A stretch of 64,000 nt of DNA from Castellaniella sp. (lineage in GTDB: Bacteria > Pseudomonadota > Gammaproteobacteria > Burkholderiales > Burkholderiaceae_B): assembly GCA_019104865.1 (NCBI GenBank), contig JAHRWZ010000093.1, positions 1 to 64,000 of the forward strand, read 5' to 3'. Position 1 is the stretch's first letter; each line of letters opens with the position of its first letter. The position numbers and the translations under genes are program-made. The notes beneath the pieces are model-generated. The model was not told where the DNA came from and ran no database searches. It was given only the letters and a program-made list of their open reading frames with translations. Below, in pieces: positions 41,460 through 51,494 of the stretch.

Positions 41460-41484
41460 ATACCCGAGTAAAACACTCAGCTTT
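41460..41484 (-). promoter_or_regulatory. Possible second, weaker IscR site
   Basis: ATACCCGAGT and CACTCAGC form a related dyad (GAGT/ACTC core), centred 31 bases upstream of the first site, about three helical turns. The GACT core is altered, so binding is uncertain. Confidence 0.35.
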
Positions 41485-41571
41485 GATCCGGCAACTTTCC
41501 AAATAATTGACTGATATCAATTCAGGGTTATCAATGACCGACACGGCCGTCGGGCCCCAGGCTGAGAGCCC

Positions 41572-41603
41572 AAAAAGGACGACGCCCCTGAATGGGGCGT
41601 CGT
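41572..41603 (-). terminator. Terminator of the phosphotyrosine phosphatase gene
   Basis: 10-bp arms ACGACGCCCC / GGGGCGTCGT around TGAAT, with CCTTTTT following on the minus strand. It ends the transcript 17 bases after the phosphatase stop. Confidence 0.85.
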
Positions 41604-41619
41604 GCGGATCGGAGGGGAA

Positions 41620-42108
41620 TCAGGCTGCCTGGTATTGCAGGGCCCGCTTGCGGACCAGTTCCAACACCCCCTGGCAGGCATCTTCGATGTAGTCGAGGAC
41701 CTTGTTGAAGCCTTCGGGGCCGCCGTAATAAGGATCGGGCACGGTGGCTTCTTCGTATTCGTTGGAAAAGCGCATCAGCAGCATCAGTTTGTGCTGATAG
41801 ATTTTCGGGCAACGCTGCTGCAAGGCCGACAGGTTTTCCCAGTCCATCGCCAGAATCAGGTCGGCCTCGCGGAAGTCATCGGCATCGATCTGGCGGGCCA
41901 CATGGCTGGACAGATCGTAGCCGCGCTTGCGCGCAGCCACCTGGGCGCGAGCGTCGGGCGCCTCGCCCACATGGAAATGATGCGTGGCTGCGGAATCAAC
42001 AGTGATGGCATCGGACAAGCCGGCTTCGTCGATCAGGTGCTGGAACACAGCCTGGGCGGAAGGAGAGCGGCAGATATTGCCCGTGCAGACGAAAAGTACC
42101 TTATGCAT
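41620..42108 (-). CDS. Low-molecular-weight protein-tyrosine phosphatase
   Basis: 162-residue cytoplasmic phosphatase. The P-loop CTGNICRS gives nucleophile Cys8 and Arg14, and the general acid is Asp125 in VPDPYYGG. Both are intact. The start at 42108 (MHKVLFVCTG) fits the family; the longer in-frame extension has no support. No capsule or tyrosine-kinase gene is adjacent, so it is the housekeeping type rather than a Wzb partner. Own terminator downstream at 41572. Confidence 0.93.
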   Translation of the reverse strand: MHKVLFVCTGNICRSPSAQAVFQHLIDEAGLSDAITVDSAATHHFHVGEAPDARAQVAARKRGYDLSSHVARQIDADDFREADLILAMDWENLSALQQRCPKIYQHKLMLLMRFSNEYEEATVPDPYYGGPEGFNKVLDYIEDACQGVLELVRKRALQYQAA

Positions 42109-42255
42109 GATAGATGAAAGTGTGCGGGAAAACCCGGAAGTTGGCAAGCATTTTCCAGGAAAAACCCCAAAAGATCCCATCGCGCCATCACTTTGCGCCA
42201 CATCCGGGTCCGCGGACAACCGGCGGCATGTCAGTGGCTCCGATACCGTATCGCA

Positions 42256-44388
42256 TCACCCCAGCAACGCGCGGTCCCTCAGGGTGCGCAGGGTGTCGCG
42301 CACGGCCGCCGCCTGCTCGAACTCCAGGTTGCGCGCATGTTCATTCATGCGCTGTTCCAACCGCTTGATCTCTCGGGCCAAGGCTTTCTCGTCGCTTAGC
42401 ACGGATTCGTCGAAACCGGCCTCGGCCGTCACCGGCGTGGCGGCCACGGAGACGCCGTCGATCAGATCGCGCACCGCCTTGCTGACCCCCCGCGCGACGA
42501 TGCCGTGCTCCAGATTGAAGGCCTGCTGCTTTTCCCGGCGCCGGGCCGTCTCGTCCATGGCGCGGCGCATGGAATCAGTTACCCGATCCGCATACAGGAT
42601 GGCACGCCCGTTCAGATTGCGGGCCGCGCGACCGATGGTCTGGATCAGACTGCGCTCGGACCGCAGAAAACCTTCCTTGTCGGCATCCAGGATCGCCACC
42701 AGGGACACTTCGGGGATGTCCAGGCCCTCGCGCAACAGGTTGATGCCCACCAGCACGTCAAACGCCCCCAGCCGAAGATCGCGGATGATCTCGACCCGTT
42801 CCACCGTGTCGATATCGGAATGCAGGTAGCGCACCTTCAGGCCATTTTCCTGCAGGTATTCTGTCAGATCCTCCGCCATGCGCTTGGTCAACGTCGTCAC
42901 CAGCACCCGTTCGTGATGCGCGATCCGCAGTTTGGCCTCGCCCAACAGGTCATCCACCTGCGTGGCCGCCGGCCGCAGTTCGACCTCCGGGTCCACCAGG
43001 CCAGTCGGGCGTACGACCTGCTCGACGATTTCATCGGCATGGGCGGCCTCGTAGGGACCCGGTGTGGCCGACACAAAGACGCACTGCGGCATGCGAGCTT
43101 CGAATTCCTCCAGCCTCAGGGGCCGGTTGTCCAGCGCGGAAGGCAGGCGAAAACCGAACTGCACCAGGGTTTCCTTGCGGGAACGGTCACCCCGGTACAT
43201 GCCGCCCAGTTGTCCGATGGTCACATGGCTCTCGTCGATGAACATCATCGCATTGGCCGGCAGGTAATCGATCAGGGTCGGTGGCGGATCTCCAGGCGCG
43301 GCGCCCGACAGGTGCCGGGAGTAATTTTCGATGCCCTTGCAGAATCCCAGTTCCTGCAGCATTTCCAGATCGAAACGGGTACGTTGTTCCAGCCGCTGCG
43401 CCTCGACGAGCTTGCCGTCGGCGGTCAGTTCCGCCAACCGATCGCGCAGTTCATCCTTGATGGTCTGGATCGCATGCAGCACTGTCTCGCGGGGCGTGAC
43501 ATAGTGCGAGCTGGGGAAAATCGTGAAACGCACCAGATTCTGGACCAGCTTGCCCGTCAAGGGGTCGAACAGGTCCAGCGATTCGATTTCGTCGTCGAAC
43601 AAGGTGATGCGCAGGGCCTGTTCGGCGTGCTCGGCCGGAAACACGTCGATGATCTCGCCGCGCGCCCGGAACGTGCCGCGGGCGAAGTCCATGTCGTTGC
43701 GCTCATACTGCATGGACACCAGGCGCGCCAGGATTTCCTGGCGGCCGATGCGATCGCCCGTTCGCAGGGTCAGCACCATGGCGTGATAGTCGGCGGGGTT
43801 ACCGATCCCGTAGATGCAGGACACCGTCCCGACGATGATGGTGTCCTGACGCTCCAGCAGGCTTTTCGTGGCCGAAAGGCGCATCTGCTCGATGTGCTCG
43901 TTGATCGACGAGTCCTTTTCGATGAACAGATCGCGCGAGGGCACGTAAGCCTCTGGCTGGTAGTAATCGTAATAGGACACGAAGTATTCCACCGCGTTGC
44001 GAGGGAAGAATTCACGCATTTCAGAGTACAGCTGCGCGGCCAGGGTCTTGTTGGGCGCCAGCACGATGGCGGGCCGCCCGGTGCGCGCGATCAGGTTGGC
44101 CATCGTGTAGGTCTTGCCCGAGCCCGTCACCCCCAGCAGGGTCTGGCACATGAGGCCATCGCGCACACCGGCTTCCAGCGCCTGGATCGCCGCCGGCTGG
44201 TCGCCAGCCGGCGGATAGGGCTGAAACAGCTGAAACGGACTGCCGGGAAAACGCACGAAGCCGGGGGCACCGGCCGGGCTATCCGCCGCCCCGTCGGGCG
44301 CAACACCAGCCACAGACATGCCACCGGGCGCCACATCCATGTCGCCCGATGTTTCATCCGACCAACCGGCCTCATCCCGGGAATTCAT
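42256..44388 (-). CDS. uvrB: UvrABC system helicase subunit UvrB
   Basis: DNA-damage verification subunit of nucleotide excision repair. Walker [11 protein letters not shown], the DNA-threading beta-hairpin [12 protein letters not shown], helicase motif VI region QTIGRAARN and a C-terminal UVR motif ([20 protein letters not shown]). The start at 44388 (710 residues) is supported by GGAG six bases upstream; an ATG four codons earlier is an alternative. The first ~45 residues are a Gly/Ala/Pro-rich acidic extension absent from E. coli UvrB (673). I see no clear LexA box in the 109-base divergent spacer with the aminotransferase gene. Confidence 0.96.
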   Translation of the reverse strand: MNSRDEAGWSDETSGDMDVAPGGMSVAGVAPDGAADSPAGAPGFVRFPGSPFQLFQPYPPAGDQPAAIQALEAGVRDGLMCQTLLGVTGSGKTYTMANLIARTGRPAIVLAPNKTLAAQLYSEMREFFPRNAVEYFVSYYDYYQPEAYVPSRDLFIEKDSSINEHIEQMRLSATKSLLERQDTIIVGTVSCIYGIGNPADYHAMVLTLRTGDRIGRQEILARLVSMQYERNDMDFARGTFRARGEIIDVFPAEHAEQALRITLFDDEIESLDLFDPLTGKLVQNLVRFTIFPSSHYVTPRETVLHAIQTIKDELRDRLAELTADGKLVEAQRLEQRTRFDLEMLQELGFCKGIENYSRHLSGAAPGDPPPTLIDYLPANAMMFIDESHVTIGQLGGMYRGDRSRKETLVQFGFRLPSALDNRPLRLEEFEARMPQCVFVSATPGPYEAAHADEIVEQVVRPTGLVDPEVELRPAATQVDDLLGEAKLRIAHHERVLVTTLTKRMAEDLTEYLQENGLKVRYLHSDIDTVERVEIIRDLRLGAFDVLVGINLLREGLDIPEVSLVAILDADKEGFLRSERSLIQTIGRAARNLNGRAILYADRVTDSMRRAMDETARRREKQQAFNLEHGIVARGVSKAVRDLIDGVSVAATPVTAEAGFDESVLSDEKALAREIKRLEQRMNEHARNLEFEQAAAVRDTLRTLRDRALLG

Positions 44389-44497
44389 GCCGATCTCCAT
44401 GGCTCATCTGGACACTATTCTGGTAAACCCCTTATTATCCCATCGTTGGCCATCGCGACCAAGATCCCTCTTTTCCCTCTGTCTCAGACGTTACCCC

Positions 44498-45703
44498 ATG
44501 TCCTCTATCTTTGCTTCCGTCGAACTCGCTCCGCGCGATCCCATCCTGGGTCTGAACGAACAGTTCAAAGCCGACACCCGGCCCACCAAGGTCAACCTGG
44601 GCGTGGGCGTCTACACCGATGACGCCGGCCACATCCCGCTGCTGAAGGCCGTCCGCCAGGCCGAGAGCCGGCTGTACGAACAGGCCGCACCGCGCAACTA
44701 CCTGCCGATCGACGGTATCCCCGGTTACAACCAGGGGGCCCGCGCGCTGCTGTTGGGCGCAAATTCCCCGCTGATCGCCGATCACCGTTCCGTGACGGTC
44801 CAGACACTGGGCGGCACGGGGGCCCTGAAGGTCGGTGCCGATTTCCTGAAGCAGATCCTGCCCAATGCCAAGGTCGCCATCAGCAACCCCAGCTGGGCCA
44901 ACCACGAAGCCCTGTTTTCGGCTGCCGGCTTCCCCGTCGTCAGCTACGACTATTACGACGCCGCGACCCATGGCCTGAACTTCAACGGCATGCTGGCTTC
45001 CCTGCGCGCCCTGCCCGCCGGCACGATCGTGGTGCTGCATGCCTGCTGCCACAACCCCACCGGTGTCGATCCCAGCGCCGAACAATGGCTCCAGATTGCG
45101 CAAACCCTGCAAGCCGGCCAGTTGGTCCCCTTCCTGGACATCGCCTATCAGGGCTTTGGCGCCGGGCTCGAGGAAGACGCCTCGGTCGTGCGCCAGTTCG
45201 CCGATCTGGGCATGACCCTGTTCATCAGTTCCTCATTCTCGAAGTCGTTCTCGTTGTATGGCGAACGGGTCGGCGCGCTGACACTGGTCACCGGCGGCGA
45301 CGACGAGAGCGCCCGCGTGCTCAGCCAGCTCAAACGCGTCATCCGCACGAACTACTCCAACCCCCCCACCCATGGCGGCGCGATCGTCTCCACAGTCCTG
45401 AACACGCCGGACCTGTTCTCCGTGTGGGCCGAGGAACTGGCCGGCATGCGCGATCGCATCCGCGCCATGCGTCACCAGTTGGTCGATAAAATCCACGCCC
45501 AGGGTGTGGACCGCGACTTCAGCTTCGTGAAGACGCAGCGCGGCATGTTCTCGTACTCTGGCCTCACCAAAGCCCAAGTCGAGCGCCTGCGTGAGGAATT
45601 CGGCATCTATGCCGTAGGCAGCGGCCGCATCTGCGTGGCGGCCCTGAACAGCGGCAACATCGACTACGTGGCCAAGGCCATTGGCGAAGTCCTGAAGAGC
45701 TGA
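44498..45703 (+). CDS. tyrB: Aromatic/aspartate aminotransferase (class I)
   Basis: PLP transaminase of the AspC/TyrB subgroup, 401 residues. PLP lysine in [16 protein letters not shown]; substrate-binding region [10 protein letters not shown] and the C-terminal arginine in GSGRICVA. It converts aromatic or dicarboxylic amino acids and 2-oxoglutarate; AspC and TyrB cannot be separated reliably by eye. The start at 44498 ([10 protein letters not shown]) fits the family; earlier in-frame codons overlap uvrB. It ends in a strong terminator at 45774-45810. Confidence 0.9.
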   Translation: MSSIFASVELAPRDPILGLNEQFKADTRPTKVNLGVGVYTDDAGHIPLLKAVRQAESRLYEQAAPRNYLPIDGIPGYNQGARALLLGANSPLIADHRSVTVQTLGGTGALKVGADFLKQILPNAKVAISNPSWANHEALFSAAGFPVVSYDYYDAATHGLNFNGMLASLRALPAGTIVVLHACCHNPTGVDPSAEQWLQIAQTLQAGQLVPFLDIAYQGFGAGLEEDASVVRQFADLGMTLFISSSFSKSFSLYGERVGALTLVTGGDDESARVLSQLKRVIRTNYSNPPTHGGAIVSTVLNTPDLFSVWAEELAGMRDRIRAMRHQLVDKIHAQGVDRDFSFVKTQRGMFSYSGLTKAQVERLREEFGIYAVGSGRICVAALNSGNIDYVAKAIGEVLKS

Positions 45704-45773
45704 CCGCACAACCGGCAAATGCGCCAGGCCAGCGTCCTGTCTGGCTGTCGCGCGAAACAATGCAACAGGCTGG

Positions 45774-45810
45774 AAAGGCCCCGGGTCCACACCCCGGGCC
45801 TTTTTCTTTT
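45774..45810 (+). terminator. Terminator after tyrB
   Basis: AAAGGCCC / GGGCCTTT stem with an inner GGGT/ACCC pair, followed by TTTTTCTTTT. Canonical intrinsic terminator. Confidence 0.85.
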
Positions 45811-45893
45811 CCGCTCGCGCGGCGGCGCCCGGTTCGACCCGCGATCGGCACTTGGCCACTTGCGCGTCGTTACGCGTTCGATCACAATATGAA

Positions 45894-45909
45894 CTGGTTT
45901 TCCATCCAG
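45894..45909 (+). promoter_or_regulatory. LexA box (SOS operator) of lexA
   Basis: CTGGTTTTCCATCCAG: the CTG-N10-CAG dyad of the SOS box, ending 9 bases before the lexA ATG at 45919. Implies autorepression. Confidence 0.65.
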
Positions 45910-45918
45910 TATCGTTCC

Positions 45919-46671
45919 ATGGCCCTGAAGCTTACCGCACGGCAATCCCAGATCCTTGGGCTCATCATCCAGGAAATCTCCCGGACGGGGCGCCCGCCCA
46001 CCCGGGCGGAAATCGCGCGCACCCTGGGTTTTCGTTCAGCCAACGCCGCCGAAGACCATCTGCGCGCGCTGGAACGCAAAGGCTACATCCAGCTGGCGGC
46101 CGGTACCTCGCGCGGCATCCAGCTGACCGCGCAGGCAACCGAAGGCCAGGCCATCACCGGGCCGCACGGCCTGACCTCGACGCTGCCTCCCACAGGCACG
46201 CAACCCCATGCGGCCGCGACGGGCTCACCGGCCACCCTGCTGACTCCGCCCGGCGCCCCGATCTGGACAGCCCCGTCCGATCAGCGTCTGGTGCCACTCA
46301 TCGGCCGCGTCGCTGCCGGCCACCCTATTCTGGCAGCCGAACACGTCGAACGCGAAATCCCGCTGTCCCCCCATCTGTTCGAATCCGCACCCGATTACCT
46401 GCTTCGCGTACGCGGCAGCAGCATGCGCGACGCAGGCATCCTGGATGGCGACCTGCTGGCTGTGCGCAGCACACCACAGGCCCGTCACGGCCAGATCGTG
46501 ATCGCGCGGCTGGGCGACGAAGTCACAGTAAAGCGTCTGGAACACCAGGGGCGGCGCATCCGGCTCCTGCCGGAAAACCCCGACTTTGAACCCATCGTGA
46601 TCGGCGCAGGCGACGAATTCGCCATCGAAGGCATTGCCGTCGGGCTGATCCGCACCACAGCGCTGCACTAA
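45919..46671 (+). CDS. lexA: SOS repressor LexA with an extended linker
   Basis: Winged-helix repressor and self-cleaving S24 protease. DNA-binding half: [16 protein letters not shown] with recognition region [15 protein letters not shown]. Cleavage site Ala133-Gly134 (RVAAGHP), nucleophile Ser168 (GSSM), general base Lys205 (TVKRLE). The spacings 34 and 37 equal those of E. coli LexA. The 250-residue length comes from a Pro/Thr/Ala-rich linker (about 71-123) some 49 residues longer than in E. coli. The start at 45919 lies just after the LexA box; an earlier in-frame ATG (45889) would put the box inside the gene. Confidence 0.92.
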   Translation: MALKLTARQSQILGLIIQEISRTGRPPTRAEIARTLGFRSANAAEDHLRALERKGYIQLAAGTSRGIQLTAQATEGQAITGPHGLTSTLPPTGTQPHAAATGSPATLLTPPGAPIWTAPSDQRLVPLIGRVAAGHPILAAEHVEREIPLSPHLFESAPDYLLRVRGSSMRDAGILDGDLLAVRSTPQARHGQIVIARLGDEVTVKRLEHQGRRIRLLPENPDFEPIVIGAGDEFAIEGIAVGLIRTTALH

Positions 46672-46746
46672 CGCCCCGTTCACACGGATTCCCTGATCCC
46701 GTCCACCTTTTCCGGGCAGGACCTCTGCTTCCGCCTCGATCAGCAG

Positions 46747-46806
46747 AAAAACGGCCTTCCCGGTCGCACGATCCGGAACATCCGATCGTGCGACCTAGAA
46801 GGCCGT
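46747..46806 (-). terminator. Large terminator hairpin between lexA and lon
   Basis: Two stacked perfect stems, 8 bp (46751-46758/46799-46806) and 12 bp (46762-46773/46784-46795), separated by a 3/3 internal loop. TTTT follows on the minus strand. It ends lon and may also stop lexA transcripts. Confidence 0.8.
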
Positions 46807-46829
46807 CAGCGGCACTGGACAGATCGGTG

Positions 46830-49289
46830 CTAGTGCTTGATCACCCCGCCACTACCGGATTCCGCCGGCTTGGCCGCCGCCACCGCGTCAGCCGCCAAGC
46901 GGGCGATCTCTTCCTCTGACAGTGGCGTCGGCAGACGCTGCAGCGCGACTTCCAGCACCCGGTCGATCCAGCGCACCGGGATGATTTCCAGGTGGTTTTT
47001 CACGTTGTCCGGGATTTCCGCCAGGTCCTTGACGTTTTCCTCCGGGATCATCACGGTCTTGATGCCACCACGATGCGCCGCCAGCAGTTTTTCCTTCAGG
47101 CCGCCAATTTCCAGAACCTCGCCGCGCAAGGTGATTTCACCCGTCATCGCGACATCGGCGCGAACCGGAATGCCCGTCAAGGCGGACACCATGGCCGTCG
47201 TGATCGCAATCCCCGCCGATGGACCATCCTTCGGCGTAGCGCCTTCAGGGAAGTGCACGTGCAGGTCATGTTTTTCAAATACCTGGTCGGCAATGCCCCA
47301 CTGACGGGCACGGGCGCGCACCACCGTCCGGGCGGCCTCGACGGATTCCTTCATCACGTCGCCCAGGGAACCCGTGCGCGTGACCACACCCTTGCCCGGC
47401 ATGTCGGCGACTTCGATCGTCAGCAGCTCGCCACCGACTTCAGTCCACGCCAAGCCCGTCACCTGGCCAACCCGGTCTTCCTTCTCGGCCACACCGAAGC
47501 TGAAGCGACGCACCCCTAGGTAATCGTTCAGGTTGGCCGAATCGACTGTGATGGATTCCTGGATCTTCACGGCCTTGCGGCCACGGGTGACCGGGTTGGC
47601 CGACAGCAGCCGCTTGACGGCCTTGCGGCAGATCTTGGAGATTTCCCGTTCCAGCGCACGCACACCCGCCTCGCGCGTGTAGTAGCGCACGATGTCACGG
47701 ATGGCCGATTCGGTCACCACCAGTTCGCCTTCCTGCACACCGTTGTTCTTCATGAGCTTGGGCAGCAGATGGTCGTAGGCGATGTGAACTTTTTCGTCTT
47801 CGGTGTAGCCCGACAGGTGGATGACTTCCATCCGGTCGAGCAGCGCCGGCGGGATGTTCAGCGTGTTGCTCGTGGCGACGAACATGACGTCGGACAGATC
47901 GAAATCGACCTCGATGTAATGATCCTGGAACGTGTGATTCTGCTCGGGATCCAGGACCTCCAGCAGAGCCGACGACGGATCGCCACGGAAATCCGCGCCC
48001 AGCTTGTCGATCTCGTCGAGCAGGAACAGCGGATTGCGAACGCCGACCTTGGCCATGTTCTGCAGGATCTTGCCCGGCATGGACCCGATATAGGTACGCC
48101 GGTGGCCGCGGATCTCGGCTTCGTCACGCACGCCGCCCAGGGCCATGCGCACGAACTTGCGATTGGTGGCGCGCGCGACCGATTGCCCCAGCGAGGTCTT
48201 GCCGACCCCCGGAGGCCCGACCAGGCACAGGATGGGAGCCTTCAGCTTCTCGACGCGCTGCTGCACCGCAAGATACTCGACGATGCGTTCCTTGACTTTT
48301 TCCAGGCCATAGTGATCTGCGTTCAGGACTTCCTCGGCATTGCTCAGCGAGTTATTCACGCGGCTTTTCTTGTGCCATGGCAGGCCGATCAGCGTATCGA
48401 TGTAAGTGCGAACCACCGTGGCCTCGGCCGACATCGGCGACATGAGCTTGAGCTTCTTCAGCTCACCATCCACCTTTTTCCGGGCTTCCTTGGACATGTG
48501 GGCCGAGACGATCTTGCGCTCGAGATCTTCGATATCGGCGCCCTCTTCGCCCTCGCCGAGTTCCTTCTGGATCGCCTTGACCTGCTCGTTCAGATAGTAG
48601 TCGCGCTGACTTTTCTCCATCTGCTTTTTCACACGGCCGCGAATGCGCTTCTCGACCTGCAAGATGTCGATCTCCGATTCCAGCTGCGCGAGCAAGGCCT
48701 CCAGGCGCTGCGCGGCACCGATCATGTCCAGCAGGGACTGCTTCTGTTCGATCTTCAGTGGCAGATGGGCCGCGATCGTGTCGGCCAGGCGGCCGGCATC
48801 CTCGATGCCCGACAAGGAGGTGAGGATCTCCTGGGGGATCTTCTTGTTCAGTTTGACGTACTGCTCGAACTGCGCCAAGACGGCGCGGCGCAGGGCTTCA
48901 GCCTCGGCCTGATCGGACTGGTCTTCTTCGATGCCGGTCACATTGGCCATGAAGTGGGTCTCGGCGTCCGACACCGAATGGACGCGGGCGCGCTGCAGCC
49001 CTTCGACCAGCACCTTGACCGTGCCGTCGGGAAGTTTAAGCATCTGCAGGATGCTGGCCGCGCAGCCGATCTCGTACAGATCCTCGGGGGTCGGCTCGTC
49101 CTTGCCCGCGGATTTCTGGGCAACCAGCATGATGCTGTTGCCGGCCTCCATCGCGAGTTCGAGCGCCTTGATGGAGCGCGGCCGCCCTACGAACAAGGGA
49201 ATGACCATGTGGGGAAAGACCACGACATCCCGCAGCGGCAGCAGCGGCAGATCCGCAGGTTCCTGGGTCAGAATCTGGCTAGCAGACAT
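46830..49289 (-). CDS. lon: ATP-dependent protease Lon (LonA)
   Basis: 819-residue hexameric AAA+ protease that degrades damaged and regulatory proteins. N-terminal substrate domain ([20 protein letters not shown]), Walker [10 protein letters not shown], Walker [10 protein letters not shown], and the Ser-Lys proteolytic domain with [16 protein letters not shown] lies a few bases before the ATG. It is the last gene of tig-clpP-clpX-lon but has its own sigma32-type promoter at 49366-49393 and a structured leader. It ends at the terminator at 46747-46806. Confidence 0.97.
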   Translation of the reverse strand: MSASQILTQEPADLPLLPLRDVVVFPHMVIPLFVGRPRSIKALELAMEAGNSIMLVAQKSAGKDEPTPEDLYEIGCAASILQMLKLPDGTVKVLVEGLQRARVHSVSDAETHFMANVTGIEEDQSDQAEAEALRRAVLAQFEQYVKLNKKIPQEILTSLSGIEDAGRLADTIAAHLPLKIEQKQSLLDMIGAAQRLEALLAQLESEIDILQVEKRIRGRVKKQMEKSQRDYYLNEQVKAIQKELGEGEEGADIEDLERKIVSAHMSKEARKKVDGELKKLKLMSPMSAEATVVRTYIDTLIGLPWHKKSRVNNSLSNAEEVLNADHYGLEKVKERIVEYLAVQQRVEKLKAPILCLVGPPGVGKTSLGQSVARATNRKFVRMALGGVRDEAEIRGHRRTYIGSMPGKILQNMAKVGVRNPLFLLDEIDKLGADFRGDPSSALLEVLDPEQNHTFQDHYIEVDFDLSDVMFVATSNTLNIPPALLDRMEVIHLSGYTEDEKVHIAYDHLLPKLMKNNGVQEGELVVTESAIRDIVRYYTREAGVRALEREISKICRKAVKRLLSANPVTRGRKAVKIQESITVDSANLNDYLGVRRFSFGVAEKEDRVGQVTGLAWTEVGGELLTIEVADMPGKGVVTRTGSLGDVMKESVEAARTVVRARARQWGIADQVFEKHDLHVHFPEGATPKDGPSAGIAITTAMVSALTGIPVRADVAMTGEITLRGEVLEIGGLKEKLLAAHRGGIKTVMIPEENVKDLAEIPDNVKNHLEIIPVRWIDRVLEVALQRLPTPLSEEEIARLAADAVAAAKPAESGSGGVIKH

Positions 49290-49319
49290 GGTTGCTTCCT
49301 AAAATATGTGGTTCCAATA

Positions 49320-49345
49320 AAAAAGGAAGCGCAGGCTTCCTTTTT
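49320..49345 (-). terminator. Intrinsic terminator/attenuator hairpin inside the lon leader
   Basis: On the minus strand: AAAAAGGAAGC, loop CTGC, GCTTCCTTTTT, with a run of six T. It lies between the lon heat-shock promoter and the lon start, so lon transcripts must read through it. The GCTTCCT arm is also complementary to the lon ribosome site AGGAAGC (49294-49300). Confidence 0.7.
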
Positions 49346-49365
49346 CGCGTCTTGCCTGCTTCTCC

Positions 49366-49393
49366 ATATGGAGTCGAGACCGGGTCTTTCAAG
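49366..49393 (-). promoter_or_regulatory. Sigma32 (heat-shock) promoter of lon
   Basis: On the minus strand: -35 CTTGAAA (49393-49387), 13-base spacer, -10 CTCCATAT (49373-49366), against consensus CTTGAAA and CCCCATNT. Transcription would begin near 49358, giving a leader of about 69 bases. Confidence 0.8.
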
Positions 49394-49487
49394 ACCTGGT
49401 TGTTCCCAGTATATAGGTAGAGTGTCAGGTTCCGGATCGGACTGCCGGCGGAGCAGGCGGGACGGGATATGCATGTGGACCGACCGA

Positions 49488-49516
49488 ATGGCCCCGCCAT
49501 GAGAGACGGGGCCCAT
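49488..49516 (-). terminator. Hairpin after clpX
   Basis: 7-bp stem GGCCCCG / CGGGGCC extended by ATG/CAT past a bulge, 9 bases after the clpX stop. No T-run; a 3'-end or pausing hairpin. Confidence 0.4.
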
Positions 49517-49525
49517 CCCGCCGGA

Positions 49526-50821
49526 TCAGGCTGCCGCCGAGCGCAGGGGTTTTTCCTCTTCAGCCTTGTGGGTGCCCCGCGGTCCTTCGATCAGCGTCGG
49601 GGTATCCCGACCATCGACGGCATCCACATCCAGCACCACGCGGTTGATGTCCTGCCGCGACGGCAGCTCGAACATCGTTCCCAGCAAAGCCTGCTCGATG
49701 ATGGAGCGCAAGCCCCGCGCACCAGTGCGACGCTTGATGGCGCGTTGGGCGATCGCTGTCAACGCCTCGGGCGTGACGTCGAGTTCGACCTCTTCCATCT
49801 CGAAGAGCTTCTGGAATTGCTTGACCACCGCGTTGCGCGGTTCGGTCAGGATGCGCACCAGCGTGTCCTCTTTCAGCTCTTCCAGGGTGGCGACCACCGG
49901 CAGACGGCCCACGAGTTCGGGAATCAGGCCAAATTTGATCAGGTCTTCGGGTTCGACCTCGGCGAAGAGTTCGCCCACGCCCCGTTCGGAGCGTGCGCGC
50001 ACCGTGGCCGAAAAGCCGATGCCGGAGCGTTCGCTGCGGTCACGAATGATTTTTTCCAGACCATCGAAGGCGCCGCCCACGATGAACAGGATATTCGTGG
50101 TGTCGACCTGGACGAAATCCTGATTGGGATGCTTGCGCCCGCCCTGGGGAGGAACCGATGCGACCGTGCCTTCGATCAGCTTCAGCAAGGCCTGCTGCAC
50201 GCCTTCGCCGGACACGTCACGGGTGATCGAGGGGTTGTCGGACTTGCGCGCGATCTTGTCGATCTCATCGATGTAGACGATGGCGCGCTGGGCCTTTTCG
50301 ACTTCGTAGTTGCAGTTCTGCAGCAGCTTCTGGATGATGTTCTCGACATCCTCGCCCACGTAGCCGGCTTCGGTCAGCGTCGTCGCATCCGCCATGACAA
50401 AAGGCACGTCCAACATGCGCGCGAGCGTCTGGGCCAGCAGTGTCTTGCCCGACCCGGTGGGGCCGATCAGCAGGATGTTGCTCTTGGACAGTTCCACGTC
50501 ACCGCTTTTGGCATCCGTATATCGGATGCGCTTGTAGTGGTTGTAGACCGCCACCGCCAGATTGCGCTTCGGCGTTTCCTGACCGATCACATAGCCATCC
50601 AGGAAGGTCTTGATTTCCAGGGGCGTGGGTAGTTCATTGCGCACGGCGTCGCGGGCCGCTTCCTGCTTTTCGTCGCGGATGATGTCATTGCACAGACTGA
50701 TGCATTCATCGCAGATGAAAACGGAAGGGCCGGCGATCAGCTTGTGGACTTCGTGCTGGCTTTTGTTGCAGAAGGAGCAGTGCAGGGTCTTATCCTCGCT
50801 GGATCCTTTTTTTTCGGTCAT
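49526..50821 (-). CDS. clpX: ClpXP unfoldase ATPase subunit ClpX
   Basis: 431-residue AAA+ unfoldase that feeds substrates to ClpP. N-terminal zinc-binding domain with Cys15, Cys18, Cys37 and Cys40 (CSFC, CDEC), Walker A GPTGSGKT, Walker [12 protein letters not shown], and the ClpP-docking IGF-type loop in [10 protein letters not shown]. 13 bases downstream of clpP, same operon. A terminator-like hairpin and a heat-shock promoter separate it from lon. Confidence 0.97.
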   Translation of the reverse strand: MTEKKGSSEDKTLHCSFCNKSQHEVHKLIAGPSVFICDECISLCNDIIRDEKQEAARDAVRNELPTPLEIKTFLDGYVIGQETPKRNLAVAVYNHYKRIRYTDAKSGDVELSKSNILLIGPTGSGKTLLAQTLARMLDVPFVMADATTLTEAGYVGEDVENIIQKLLQNCNYEVEKAQRAIVYIDEIDKIARKSDNPSITRDVSGEGVQQALLKLIEGTVASVPPQGGRKHPNQDFVQVDTTNILFIVGGAFDGLEKIIRDRSERSGIGFSATVRARSERGVGELFAEVEPEDLIKFGLIPELVGRLPVVATLEELKEDTLVRILTEPRNAVVKQFQKLFEMEEVELDVTPEALTAIAQRAIKRRTGARGLRSIIEQALLGTMFELPSRQDINRVVLDVDAVDGRDTPTLIEGPRGTHKAEEEKPLRSAAA

Positions 50822-50834
50822 GGCAAACCTGTGC

Positions 50835-51494
50835 TTATCTGGCTTCGTTGGCGCGCGAAACCAATACTTTGTCGATCAGCCCGTAGGCCTGAGCCTCGTC
50901 GGCGGACATGAAATTGTCGCGCTCGGTGTCCACACCGATACGCTCGATATCCTGACCGGTGCGCTCGGCCAGAATGCCGTTGAGGCGTTCACGCAGGCTG
51001 AGGATTTCCTTGGCCTGGATCTGGATGTCGGATGCCTGGCCCTGGGCGCCGCCCGAGGGCTGGTGGATCATGATCCGGGAATTCGGCAGCGCGTAGCGCT
51101 TGCCCTTTTCCCCCGCGGCCAGCAGGAAGGCGCCCATGCTGGCAGCCAGCCCGGTGCACAACGTGGAGACGGCCGGCTTGACGAACTGCATGGTGTCGAA
51201 GATGGCCATCCCGGCGTAGACCGAACCACCCGGGGAATTGATGTACAGGGAGATGTCCTTGTCGGGGTTCTCCGATTCCAGGAACAGCAGCTGTGCCACG
51301 ACGAGATTGGCCGACTGGTCGTTGACCGCGCCCACGAAGAAAATCACCCGCTCGCGCAGCAAGCGCGAGTAGATGTCGTAGGACCGTTCGCCTCGACCCG
51401 ACTGCTCGATCACGATGGGCACGTAGCCCAGGCCGGTGGGAACGACGGATTCCCCACCATACAGCGATGCATAGAAATCGGTGAACCTGGACAT
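50835..51494 (-). CDS. clpP: ClpXP protease subunit ClpP
   Basis: Serine protease that forms the 14-mer degradation chamber. 219 residues; Ser119 in AASMGAF and His144 in MIHQPSGG are the catalytic pair, and the acid is in [11 protein letters not shown]. The start is the ATG at 51494, whose first base is the last base of the tig stop (TGATG), so translation is coupled; a TTG one codon earlier is not needed. Confidence 0.97.
   Translation of the reverse strand: MSRFTDFYASLYGGESVVPTGLGYVPIVIEQSGRGERSYDIYSRLLRERVIFFVGAVNDQSANLVVAQLLFLESENPDKDISLYINSPGGSVYAGMAIFDTMQFVKPAVSTLCTGLAASMGAFLLAAGEKGKRYALPNSRIMIHQPSGGAQGQASDIQIQAKEILSLRERLNGILAERTGQDIERIGVDTERDNFMSADEAQAYGLIDKVLVSRANEAR

Noticed and set aside
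44401-44497. SOS box for uvrB
   Set aside because: Two CTG triplets are present but no matching CAG at 10-base spacing.
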